The notes beneath the pieces are model-generated. The model did not search any database and was not told the origin of the DNA. It saw nothing but the letters and a program-made list of their open reading frames with translations. From the NCBI GenBank assembly GCA_030272155.1, contig CP126193.1, positions 6,262,001-6,326,000 of the forward strand: DNA of 64,000 nucleotides. The letters are read 5' to 3'. This document shows positions 51,065 to 62,900 of the stretch, piece by piece. Each line of letters starts with the position of its first letter. Positions within the stretch are counted from its first letter, which is position 1. The translations under genes and the position numbers were made by a program. This DNA is from Tetradesmus obliquus. Lineage: Eukaryota > Chlorophyta > Chlorophyceae > Sphaeropleales > Scenedesmaceae.

Positions 51065-53036
51065 GGGTGAGCGCTTTGACCTGGACTTTGAGTGGAGCTC
51101 GCCTCTGTCTGGTAGGGCTGGCCGCTTCTTCAGACTGAATGGGCTGAAGAAAGAGCAGGGCATGGTGAGACACCGGGGCCTGCTGTCTGTTGCAAGTTTG
51201 TGTTTGTTACGTTTGTGTTTTAAGTGGCTGCTGTGTGGTATGAGCAAGCATAGGTGAGGATTGGCTCAACGGGCTCTGCAGCCGCACGGCAAGTGTCGGT
51301 GTTGTTGGGCTGAGTTGCAAAGTGCCCCTTCTCCAGCTGCTTGTGCTCACTGCAACTGCATGCATGAGCCCTGCATGCATGTCTGTCCACTACAGTAACT
51401 GTTGATTCAACATGTGCAAACACCTGTGGTGCCACTCCTTGCTTTGCAGGCTACATTCCTGTATGCCTCGCTGCTGCGCCAGCTAGGCCACCAGGGGGTG
51501 CAGGATATGCTTCGGCTCAGCCCAGGAAGCACGGCACTGCCTGCAGACAGCGAGGCAGCAGCCACAGTGCTGGCAGCAGCAGCGACGCAGCTGCGGCAGG
51601 TGCGCTGCTGGCTGAGTAGTCTGCAGCTTGTGCGGTTGTGCGCAAATGCATCATGCAGTGCAGGCGTATGGCGTAGTGGTGCATGTGGGAAGGCGTGTGT
51701 TCAATGCCAGCAGCCGAGACAGAGCCGACATAAAGCAGTGACAAGTGCTTGTATGATGTCATGGCAGGCGGTTACTACAACAGCAAGGATCTGTCTTGGC
51801 TGCGCAGACTTGGTATATTACATGCTCCTGCTTCTGCTTCTGCTGCTGCCTGCTGTGTTCAATGCCGGCAGCCGACATAAAGCAGTGACAAATGCTGGTA
51901 TAAGATCATGGCAGGCGGCAACCACGACAGCAAGGCACCCTCTTGGCTGTGCAGACTTGGCACAACACATGCTGCTGCTGCTGCTGCTGCTGGTGCTGCT
52001 GCTGCTGCTGCTACTGCCGCCAGGCTGCTGGTGTGTACGACTACCTAGCAGAGGTGATGCTGCCGCCGCTGTTTACCTCGCTCAAGGGGGACAGGTGGGC
52101 CTCGTAACTACCCACATGCGCTTATTGCTTCCAGTGCAGCAGCCTTGTGCGCCATTTATGCTGCTATATAGCAGCCATGCAGGAAGCTGAACAGCTACCT
52201 CTCGGTTCTTATGTACATAGCTGATGTGCCAGCTGACTTGCTTCTGCCACAGCACCCTGCCAGCAAGCTTACTGCTGTTTGCTGTGCCGCAACTTCCTGC
52301 AGGCCTGCTCATGGCGCGCCTCAGCAGCGTGATGTGCAGCTGTGCCTGGCCGAGGCACAAGCGCTGACAGCTTCATTACAAACATGCCGACAAATTCTGC
52401 TACATGCTGCCTTGTCACGTGCAGGCCTGCGGAGATTATGGCGCGCCTCAGCAGCGTGATGTGCCAGCTGTGCCTGGCCGAAGCACAAGCACTGACAGCA
52501 TTCAGGGCGGGGCAGCGCGCCAGCAGCAGCGGCTCGCTAGTGGCGTCGCTGCACTGCGGAGCAGCAGAGCTGTATGAGAAGGCTGCAAAGGTCATCCGCG
52601 ACTATATAGGTGAGCTTGGCATGTGTTTGTGTGTCGCTTCAGCCATTGCATACCCTCGTTTGTGACGGCTGCAATGACGCCAGCAGCAGCGTAGCACTTG
52701 TGGTGCGTTGGGCTATGCTTAAATATCGTAGCACCTTTCTGGAGCGCTGCCAGACGAGCAGCAAAGAGGACATTAGCTGGCGCACTAAGGCACTGGCTCT
52801 GATTACAGAACAACTTGCCAACTGGCAGCCTGGCTGGCACCGTTCTTCTGCAGCGGTGTTTGAGGCAGCTGGCCACAATAAATTTTACATGTGTTTGCAC
52901 GCTGTGACGCGAATATGGTTTTGCTGCTGCTGATGCTGTGCTGTGCACCCAGGTGACTTCACCATCGCCTCTGACAGGCTGCGCCGCTACATCGCCATCG
53001 GCTCAAGCTTGGCGACAGCACGCGCACACAAGGTAC

Positions 53037-53070
<34 letters not shown>

Positions 53071-54005
53071 CATTTGATGTTTGCTTTGTGCCTGGTTGGC
53101 CGCTACGCTCACTGCAGACACCACATGCTGTGTGCATGTAGTGCTGCTTGTTTAAATAAAGCTTGGCAGCAGCAGCCCTGCTGCACTGCCTGGTTGCTTC
53201 TGGTGTTGGTGACCTGCAATCTCTAGTACTTGCACCAGTGTGCAGTTTGTCAAATGCGGACATGACGGCACGTGATAGCTCTCATTTGTGTAACCTGCAG
53301 GTGATGACGCGCAAGCTGCACGCAAAAAGTGAGGCACAGCACAGCATGGAGTTACTTGCTCAACAACAAGACTGTCACCTCACTGTGTGTGCCACCTGCA
53401 GGTGATGGCGAGCGAGCTGCTCGCAAAGAGTGAGGCAGGCCAGGCGGAGCGGTCCTGCCTGGACGCGCAGCAGCTGCTGGGCGTGGCGATGAATGCAGCA
53501 GACATCGACGGCGCGTGGCGGGCGGTGCTGCAGCAGGAGCTGGCTGACGTAGAGCGCATCAAGTGAGATTCCAACCTCAACCTGCAACACTGTTAGTCAT
53601 ATGATGAGTCATTGGTGCACAGCGCTTATATTAGAAAGCCAGCGATGCAACAGAATTAATCAAGAATGGCGTGCCCATCATGCAGTGTGGAGCGGTGCAT
53701 GTCTGCGCTTGAGGCTGCTTGGTGTGCACAGGAGGCGTGTGGATGCGTTCTCAGTCCTGTCGTGCTTTGGACTGCAAACAAGTAGCAGCAGTCAGCCCAA
53801 GCATCGTTTCTGCCTAATGTCGTGCTGTGTGCCTGTATTGCCTGCTTGCAGGAAGCCGATAGAGAGCGACCGGCTCATCGTGTACTGCCAGCCGCTGCCG
53901 CGTGAAGCCCATCCGTTGCCAGCAGCCAAGGTGCTGGTGTCGTTGGTGCTATATCAACTGGAGAAGATCAGCAGCACTACAGCAGAGCTGGCCATGCAGT
54001 CGTGA
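49913..54005 (+). CDS. BRO1-domain protein (BROX-like)
   Basis: BRO1 domains are boomerang-shaped helical folds that bind ESCRT-III subunits on endosomes. Exons: 49913-50011, 50334-50455, 50769-50811, 51063-51164, 51450-51599, 52024-52094, 52425-52609, 52953-53032, 53402-53562, 53852-54005 (388 aa, all phases close). Family features: ATFLYASLLRQLGHQG, AAGVYDYLAEVMLPPL, then the typical CLAEAQALTAFRA (family: LAQAQEC) helix, AAELYEKAAKVIRDYIG and the Tyr/Pro-rich end DRLIVYCQPLPREAHPLP. Length is close to human BROX (411 aa), which is little more than a BRO1 domain; there is no Ala-rich or PxxP extension like that of ALIX. No CAAX box is seen at the C-terminus (AMQS). Confidence 0.9.
51701..52012 (+). 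repeat. Intron-only tandem duplication, 158-bp period
   Basis: Two copies of about 150 bp (beginning TTCAATGCC and containing GACATAAAGCAGTGACAA) lie wholly inside one BRO1 intron and include no exon text. They show that the local tandem duplication is not limited to exon edges. Confidence 0.9.
52303..53340 (+). repeat. Exon echoes in BRO1 introns
   Basis: 52303-52378 copies the start of exon 52425 with its CAG acceptor (offset 122). 53301-53340 copies the start of exon 53402 with its acceptor (offset 101). Both lead out of frame or lack the remainder of the exon. Confidence 0.92.
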
Positions 54006-54271
54006 TGCTGCTGCAGGAGAGAATTGCTGGCTGGCAGCAGCTGGAGCAGGCTAGCACAACCCAGCAGGCGGTGCAGCCAAGGCGCAGCCTGCTGCTGCAG
54101 GTGTACAATCAGGGTTCAGCTCTTTGGATTTGTCGATTGCTAACAAATGATTGTGAGTCAATCTTCGAACTATTCGTCAGTGGCTGGTGAACTTTGTTGG
54201 CAGTACATGTGTGCCGGCCAGCACTGACACAACTACATAGCCGACCAATTGTTGAAGTATGTTATTTCAAA

Positions 54272-54276
54272 TGTAA
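54272..54276 (+). promoter_or_regulatory. Candidate TGTAA polyadenylation signal, BRO1 gene
   Basis: TGTAA lies about 270 nt after the BRO1 stop codon, in a locally A/T-rich stretch, as expected for a chlorophyte 3' UTR end. Confidence 0.5.
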
Positions 54277-54331
54277 ATGTGATTTGCATGAGGGATCCAC
54301 TGCATCGTTCGTGTCTGCCGGGTTCAGTCAT

Positions 54332-56200
54332 TCAGGTCTTTGAGGCCTCCTCCGCCGTTTGCTTGCCTTCATAGCGCAGGTCGCTGCTCCAGATCATGAC
54401 AATACTGTGCACGTCGTCGTTGCTTGAAGCTACAGCACCCTTGGCGTGAGCCTGCTGTGATTGCCGGCGATGGCTGCTCCGGCTTTCTGTACGTGGCTGC
54501 AGCGGCCGGCTTGTTTGCCCTGGCCGTGCCTTCAAGTATCTTCTACGCTACTTTGATGATACCTCGGTTGCTGGGCTGAACAGTGCCGCGCTCTAGTGGC
54601 GACTGCTGTTGCTGCTGCTGCTGCTGCTGCTCTGCCAACGCGCGACGGCCAGATCAACCCCCTATGTACGGTGAGTTGCTTGCATTCGCGGCACAGCATC
54701 ACATGATGTAGTGGCTGTTGTTGATGTGTTGCGGCTGCAGCTGTCCTGATCTGGGGATTGATGATAATCATTCACCACAGACCTGTTCTGAAAGGGTCTA
54801 ACCCATGCGGATACTCTTCATGCACCACTCTGACCCCAGACAGGACAGCAGCAGCTTGGATTGATCGTGTCTTTGTGCTCGTGCGGGGCTGGCATTGCAT
54901 GGTTGGCACGAGTTTGTTTGGTGTTCAGGACTGCCAGGGGCAACCTGCAGGTGTGCTGTTGTTGCTCTGTCACCAGTGACCAATGTGTTGGCTTATCTGT
55001 GCAGATGTTGGTGATGATATGCTTGTTGTATGTATGGTCAGGTACAACGGCCAGTGACGATACCTTATCCCAACAGGTTCTGATCCCCATGATCGACACC
55101 TTACATGCACCACTATCCGAGGCCTTGCAGCTGTTGGCGTTACGTCGTGCTTTGCCAATTGTTTGTTGACGCCTCCATCGCGTGGCCAGCTTGCAACTTT
55201 ATGCTAATTCCTGCATTTTTATTGGCTCTTTAATCCCGTTGCAGGCACTACAGAGCGCAGCATGTGACAAGCCAAGGTCAACAGCAGTAGCCGCCATCCT
55301 TCCGCCACCCGCACCTCGCGACGCCGCCCTACGCAAAGACGCCCCATTGCAACCAACTGTGACATCCACCCATCCCTGAACAGCACAACCACACAAGCAG
55401 CAATCTTCCACTCTCCTCTTGTCAAGTTCATACACAAGGTGAGCGCAGCACGGAGGGCCACTCCGGTGGACAGTTACACCAGCCGCAGCGCTCTCCCTGC
55501 TCACCCCACAGCAGCAGGGATCCCCAAGCAGCCAGGCAGACAACCCTAAACACCAGCGATGCAAAACCACCGGGCGAAAGTCCCCGGGTCCTGAGGCAGA
55601 AAGTGCCAGCCCTAGCAGGCAGGTCCCCTGAGTGCTGCTGTTCTATCAGCGGCCTTGGGGTAGCTCACCGCAGCAACAGTTATGTGGCCAGCGGGGGCCG
55701 TCACGGTCCTCGTGAACGCAACGGGGCTTACTCCTGTGCTGACGCCACCTGCGGGCAACCGCTTTTGCTTTGCCCGCAGGCGTATGAGCACGCAGCAACC
55801 GCCATTTCCGAGAAGGTGTCACTCCAGATCGAGCTGCTGTTTGGCAGGAGAGAGGTTGTCTGGAAGGCAAGGAGGCTCAAGGGTCAACGTGCATCGAGCG
55901 AGCTACTTCAGACACAACTGCTTCCAGCACAGTAGCGACAACTCTACATGACGCGTATGCGGCAGCATCTGTGTTGCACACTGTATGCGCTGTTGTGTGG
56001 TACAGGTGTGGATTGTCCAGCTGCTTTTGTCCTGTTTCAGCATGTCAGCGGGCTTGTTTGTGTGGTGGTGTCCACGGCAGGGAAGTGCAACCGCCTGCGG
56101 CAGGTGTATGCCCCCTATGCCCCCTATGAGCCTCTCGTTGGCTCCTGACTGGGGTTCCCACTCCTTGTTGAGTGGAGCATGTAATGTAATGTAATGTATG
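54332..56200. other. Possible unresolved exons
   Basis: No complete gene was built. On the + strand, three plausible exon pieces have splice-like edges: one ending AAIFHSPLVKFIHK|GTGAGC at about 55439; one after CCCACAG near 55512 encoding QQGSPSSQADNPKHQR; and one after CCCGCAG at 55781 encoding AYEHAATAISEKVSLQIELL and ending at a stop at 55935. On the - strand, 54332-54535 ends with SSNDDVHSIVMIWSSDLRYE. No family is recognised. A small + strand gene between about 54.8 and 55.94 kb is the likeliest reading. Confidence 0.27.
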
Positions 56201-56823
56201 CACAAAAGAGATATGTTTTCTTTCATGTTTGTGTTGGGCAGCTGCACAGCCAACTGATGAGTCCCTTGAGCAAGGACGAAACCACCTAGGCATGGCAGGT
56301 GCTGCCACGTGGCTGCAAATGCCATGCTGCCGGCGGTCTTGGTAGCTTGCGGTATACTTGGGTGGTCGCAGAGATGTTGATGGGAAGGCATGCATCAGTG
56401 TTGCTGGCGATGCGCTTCTGCTAGTTCCTGTTCTGCTGCCGCTGCTTTCAGGGGCGCGCTATTTTGATCGGCACACGCGTTGCCTCATAGCCTTGAAGAG
56501 GAAAAACATATGCCATGTGAAACACAATCACAGCATTCGCCGCCAGGCTGATTACACGCACAGCCAGGGTAGCAAGTCACATGCAGCCGGATCTAACATG
56601 AAACCGTCAGCAGCCAAACAGACGTTAGTGCATGTGCACTGGGCTGAAGCACAATCTTGCAGTGGCTTCAACAACTCTTAATCGGCCACATTCGTGAACC
56701 TGGATTTCGCCCTCTCTCGTAGCAATGCTGTGCACACCACTGGTGCCTGTGGCACAACGCTACTGAAGATGCAATGCCTTCCTGCACAAACTTTCGCCCA
56801 GCAGCGCTCTGAGCTATTCCAGA

Positions 56824-56856
<33 letters not shown>

Positions 56857-56969
56857 ACTCCGTCTCGCCGCGCCCCGTCAGCTGCGACACGTGCTGCCTC
56901 AGCGTTAGCTGCAGCCCCTGCTGCTGCTGCCTCGCCGCACCACATCTGAAGCAGTCCCGCTGCTGCCCC
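56201..56969. other. UPF2 3' flank
   Basis: This is the probable 3' UTR of UPF2 on the - strand. About 56879-56945 repeats the terminal coding region at 56996-57062 (offset 117), so it is an echo lying beyond the stop codon. A short CTG run lies at 56824-56853. Confidence 0.5.
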
Positions 56970-59900
56970 TCATTCGGTTTCACTGCGCCCCGTCAGCTGC
57001 GACACGTGCTGCCTCAGCGTTAGCTGCGGCCCCTGCTGCTGCTGCTGCCTCGCCGCACCAGCAGGGGTCTGATACTTATACAGCCCACCTCCATGGTGCC
57101 CCCTGCTGCTGCCACCCCTGTATGGCCGCCTGCCAGTTGCTGCTGCTGTGCGCTGTGCTGCCAGCACGGCTGCTGCTTGCTGCTCTGCTTCGTCTCGCAG
57201 GTTGGCTTCTAGCACGAGTGCCTTTATCTGCTCCCGCTCTGCTGCTTCTGACTGCTGCTGCGCCATGAGCCGCACTGCGATGGCTGCATTGGCGGGCACC
57301 TGCAGGACAGCAGAAAAGGCATCCAGTCAAGGCAGCAGGAACGAAACTCTGCTGCTTGGAGCTGCTGCTGTGCCATGAGCCGCACCGCATTGGCCGGCAC
57401 CTGCAGGGCAGCAGGGAGGCAGACACCAAAGACAGCAGCAATGAAACAGTAGAAGTGATGAAAGCTCTGCTGCTGCGCCATGAGCCGCACTGCGATGGCT
57501 GCATTGGCGGGCATTTGCAGGACAGCAAGCATGACATAACAGCAGCGAAGGTCACAACAAACACAAGGGGTGTGCCAAGATCAAGGGAGTTGCAGCTGGC
57601 TCAGGTTGGTGAGGCGTGGAAGGTACGAAAGATGTGCGGTTTTTGTGGCATGGCATCAGATGCGCTGCTTTGCTATGGTTGCAGTGCGGCTGCAAAGCAT
57701 TCCACAGCAGGCAAGCACGCCGTATAAGACCAGCAAGGAAGCGTCAGATGCACTGCAGATAGAAGCAGCTCACATACACCCTGCGTGCCTAGGCTGTAGC
57801 ACAAGCAAAAGAAAAGAAGCGCCACACCTGCCACACTGTTATCCTGCAACTTTAAACCATCTGAAGCACCAGTGGTTGAAAAAAGTCTCCACTCACGTGC
57901 AGCTCTCGTGACCTGTCATCCTTGCCTCCCTTCTTCATCAGCAGCTTCAGTGTGACAGCAGGCGCTGCTGACTCATCATCATAGCCCTCAGCCTCAACTG
58001 CACGCGGCACATGGTACGGCGGCTGCTGCGGCTGCCGCTGCAGCAGCACCTGCTGGCTGCTGCTGCTGCTGCTTGATGGGCCGGGTGCTGCTGAAGGTGC
58101 TGCTGCTGCAGCTGCTGGTGCAGGGCCAGCTGACCTGCCTTGGCACTCCTGCAAGGCAGAAAGAGCAGTGCACGGACAAAAGTTTGAGACATGGATTTAG
58201 GGCCCTAATTCATGCAGGCTGGCAGAGTGCTGCTGCACATTTTGACCTGCCAATGCATTCACAGCAGCAGATGGCAGCAAAGGCCTCAACAAACACCACT
58301 ACTACTGCGCATACACACGGCATATCTGCTTTCACCACAAGGCACATCCTAGCTCACAAGCCAACGCTGCACATGCAGCAAGCATCAGTCCTGCAAGACA
58401 CACCACCCACCTGCAGCAGGCTGGAGTACTCGCGTTCGAACTCATCATCGACAGCTGCAGCTAGCCCCTGCTCGTCTCCCCTCTCATATTCATCCAGCCC
58501 ATCGCCACTGCCAACCTCCCCATCCTCATCATCATCTTCTGCTGTTCCTGCAAGCCCTGCAGCAGCATCTGCAGCAGCAGCTGTGCCGCCCCGCTCTTCT
58601 TCTTCGTCTGATTCCTCTTCTTCAATAGGCTCCAGGCCGCTGGCTGTTGCTGCTGCCTCTTTTGCCAGGATGTCGGAGACGGCTGCTGCTGCTTCAGCAT
58701 AGCTGGAGAACTGCACCAGGCGGGGGCGCAGCTGGTTGTAGAGGTCCTACAGTGACAGCAGCAGAAGCAGAAACAGCAGCAGCATCACAGCAACAACAAA
58801 ATAGGACAGTGATGAACGCTTTCAAAGCACAGTGAAAGGCCAGATTGCTGACATCTTCACAAAGAGCAGTGACCCCATAGGGAAACTGGCCATGACAGCT
58901 TAGTAACTTGCACAGCTGGGTCAAAGCAGTCAAACCAGCTGCAACGGTCAAACTGGTCAAAGCTCAGTCAACGCACCTGCAGGTCTGCCTCCACGTCCAG
59001 CGGCAGCTGCTGCTTTGCTGCCACGTATGCCTGCATGAAGGTTAGGAAGCGGTCCAAGCGCCGCCCTGCAGCGCCCTTGCTGAAATAACTGCCACACGTG
59101 GATAGCAGCGCTATCACCTGCACCGGCATGCGACATGGTCGTACACACACAGGTGTGTCAGTGGGAGCAGGTCCAGACACAATCTGCAGCGCCCTTGCTG
59201 AAGTAACTGCCGCAGGTGGACAGCAACGCAATCACCTGCAGCCGCACGTAGATATTGTCACAGAGGCAAACACATGCATCAGGTAGTGTGTAGACCGTGT
59301 CAGCAGCAACATGAGGCATGGCAGCCACTCAAAAGAGGTGATGCCAGTGATGCTGCAGTAGTTGGGATCAAAGGCCTCCACCAGACAGCTGCTGCTGCTG
59401 TGCATGTCAGAACGCCAGTCTTGTGAGCAGCGCGGCAACTGATCGCGAGTGTACCACAAGTGGGGCCAAACTGTGGGAACATGCAGCAGCAGGTACATAT
59501 ACTAGCATTCTCAAGCCTTCAGTGCAAGATTTCAACAAGTAAAGGATGAGCGGTCTCACCAGGCGTATCCTGAAGAAGTCATCAGGCGGGTCCAGCTTCA
59601 GTGCCGCCTCCTCATTGTCATGCGCATGGCCAATGAGCATGTACAGCACGTCAAACACCGCCCTGCAATCAGCAGCAGGACCAACAATCAACACGTTCAC
59701 TTGATTGGACGGGATGCCAGCAGACTACAAAAGCATGTACACAGCCTTTCAGGCGGCAGCAGCCCTCACAATCAGTGTGTACAACACTTGAAACACAGCA
59801 GGACCAGTACTGCCGAACACGCGTGCTGCACGGCACCCCGGCACTACACAACAAACCTTTCCTATGAAATTCCAACCAATGTATACCATGTGATCATGGC

Positions 59901-62900
59901 CCCGCCTCACCTGCTGTCCAGCAGCATGTAGTTGTAGGCCTCGCCCACCTGTCCAGCAGCAAGTTATGCGCTGCATATTGCTGATGGGTGCCACCCACAC
60001 CAAGCTAGCCGGCAATGTACAGCAGGCCATGAATGTTGTTTTGAAAACACAAGTAGTGCCTCACCTGCTGGGTGCCCACCACACACCATCATGGCGCGGT
60101 GCGTGATGGACCACATATAGCTAGCCGGCATCGCACAGAAGCCCGTCTGTGTACTAAAACTTGTTATTCATGATCATGGCCCCGCCTCACCTGCTGTCCA
60201 GCAGCATGTAGTTGTAGGCCTCACCCAGCAGCCGCACCTGCGCCAGCCGCTGCTGGTAGTTGCCCTGCGCTGGGTGGTCCATGCCCCACCTGAAGCGCAC
60301 ATGCAACAACAGCAAGCAAGGAAGCAGGCGCAAGACCCATCAGTGATGCGTTTCAGACCACAAAACGGGTTGCAAGCTGCTGCTGGTAGTTGCCCTGAGA
60401 GGGTTGGTCCAGGCCCCATCTGCGGCAATGCAACAGCAGGCAGGCAGGCGCAACCGATATCAGAAGACAGCCATGCACTTCATATACCATGCAGGAGTCT
60501 CCTCATCAGCATCACCCAAGTTGCCAGCCGCTGCTGCTGAAGCTCTGTTAAATAAAGGCAGTGTGGAGTACGCCTCACCTGCCAGCAGCACAGCATGCAC
60601 CTGCACGCACAGCCGCATCCAGTGCAAGGCATAGTAACATCGTCTGCGTATGTCCTGCATTCTTGGCTCAAAGATGCCCCTCTTCCATCAATATATCTTG
60701 AGGTGTACTATGTTGCTCCATCTTGTCCAGCTCACCGCACGTCCTCCAGCACCAAGTCCACTAGCCCCACCCCACGGCTGTCGTGGTACTAGTAGTTGGC
60801 TGAAGTCACATAACACAGCCTGCATCAATATTGCACATCATTTCATTTTCTGTACATGAAGCCATTTGTCGTATGCTTTATGTAGTTCAATCTCGTAACT
60901 ACTTCCAGCTGTTCTTACTGTTTGAAACCTGGTTCGATTGTGTTGTAATTCAGCTCACCGCACGTCCTCCAGCACCAGGTCCACCAGCCCCACCCCTAGG
61001 CTGTCGTGGTACTACTGAACAGCCAAGCCACACAGCATATAGCCTGCGTTGATTGATCCCTCCCACGGCTGACCACCCAACATCTGTAGCTTATTTGTGG
61101 AGGTCCTTATCTGCTACATCTGTTGATGAACCATATGTTCCTTAACAGTACACATGGTATAACATAACCTTTTAAATCCAAACAAATGGGCTCACCGCAC
61201 GTCCTCCAGCACCAGGTCCACCAGCCCCACCCCCAGGCTGTCGTGATACTGCTAGTTGGCTGAAGTCACATAACACAGCCTGCATTGACCTTGAACACGA
61301 AGCCATTTGTCATATGCTTTATATTTTAGTCCTAAAACTACTTCCAGCTGCTCTTTACTGTCTGAACCTGGTTCAATTGTGTTATGTTGAGAAGCTCACC
61401 GCACATCCTCCAGCACCAGGTCCACCAGCCCCACCCCCAGGCTGTCGTGGTACTGCGCCAGGCCCCCAGCCAGGCTGGCAATGAGCGCGATGTGCTGGAA
61501 GCGCACACGAGATACCTGCGGTTGCAGCAGCAGCAGCAGACACCGGAAAAACATTTCCGAGGCAGAAAGTGCATGTGGGCCACACACCAACAGTAGTGTG
61601 CAAGGGTCGCATGCTGCGCTTGGTTACAGCGACAGCACAGACTTGCACTAGCTCCACAGTCTACCCAAGAGGTGGTTGCATGTGGGTCATAGCTTCGTCT
61701 AGTAATGTGCTGGAAGCACACCGGAGACATCAATTCAAATCAGCAGCAAGAACATGGCTCAGTTAACTACGTCAAACACACAACCATCACCTTGAGCAGG
61801 CACTTGAGCAGGTATGGCTCCGCCTGCCCCCAGGGCAGCTTCATGAGCTTGCGCAGCACCTCCACGATGCTGCCGTCACCCAGCACCTCAAACAGCAGGT
61901 GACGGATGTACTCCTGCAGCAGAGAGTAACAGCAACTTTCAGCAAAGAGATCCAAGGCAAGCTAGCTGCCTGAAGCCAGGAAATCCACGATGCTGCCGTC
62001 ACCCAGCACCTCAAACAGCAGGTGCCGGATGTACTCCTGCAAAGTAGCAGCAGCACAGGAGCCTGAGGCATGCAGCACACAGAGGCCCGAGGCCTGAGGC
62101 TATTATGCACACCACGATGCTGCCGTCACCCAGCACCTCAAACAGCAGGTGCGGGATGTACTCCTGCGGGCAGGAGACAAAAGGCAAATGCACAGCACAA
62201 AAGACCTGAAGCAACTTTCTAAGACTAGCGCTCCACGATGCTGCCGTCACCCAGCTCTTGAAAAACAGCAGATGTACTCCTGCGGGCGGGCGGGTGGCAA
62301 AAGGCGGTTATGGTCTGCATGTGAATGAATGCTGCCGGCAGCAAATGTCAACTGTGAAGTCCGTAGGGACTTTCCGCCAGCGGCACACAGAGGGTCCCAG
62401 CTTTGCCGTGACCAATTCACGCGCAGGCGATGAAGAAGCACACACAAGCGCGCGTCAATCCTTTTCTCACCTGCAGTGGTGGCTGCCGCCCCCGCTGCCT
62501 GGCCTGACTTTCAAAGACATGCTAACCCTGTCTAAACCCAAGTCATGCATCAACCCTGGCGTCTGCATAGCCCTTGCACTATGCACAAGCGCAAGCACAC
62601 CACAGCCCTTATCTCACCTGCAGTGGCGGGCGCTGCCGCCGCTGCGTGCCTAACATTTGAATATATGGCCCAACCCTATCCAGACCCAAGTCAGGCATTA
62701 ACCCTGATGTCTGTGTAGTCCTCGTGCTACGTGCGTGCAGAAGCACGCAGTACCCCTTTGGTCACCTGCAGTGGCGAGCGCCGCCGCCGCTGCGTGGCCT
62801 TGTCAGGTGGCCTGCAGGCAAAGTACGCACTGTCCACTGCATTTGTCTGCCAGCAACCTAAACCCCAAACCCTAAACCCTAAACCTTTTCCTCACTTGCA

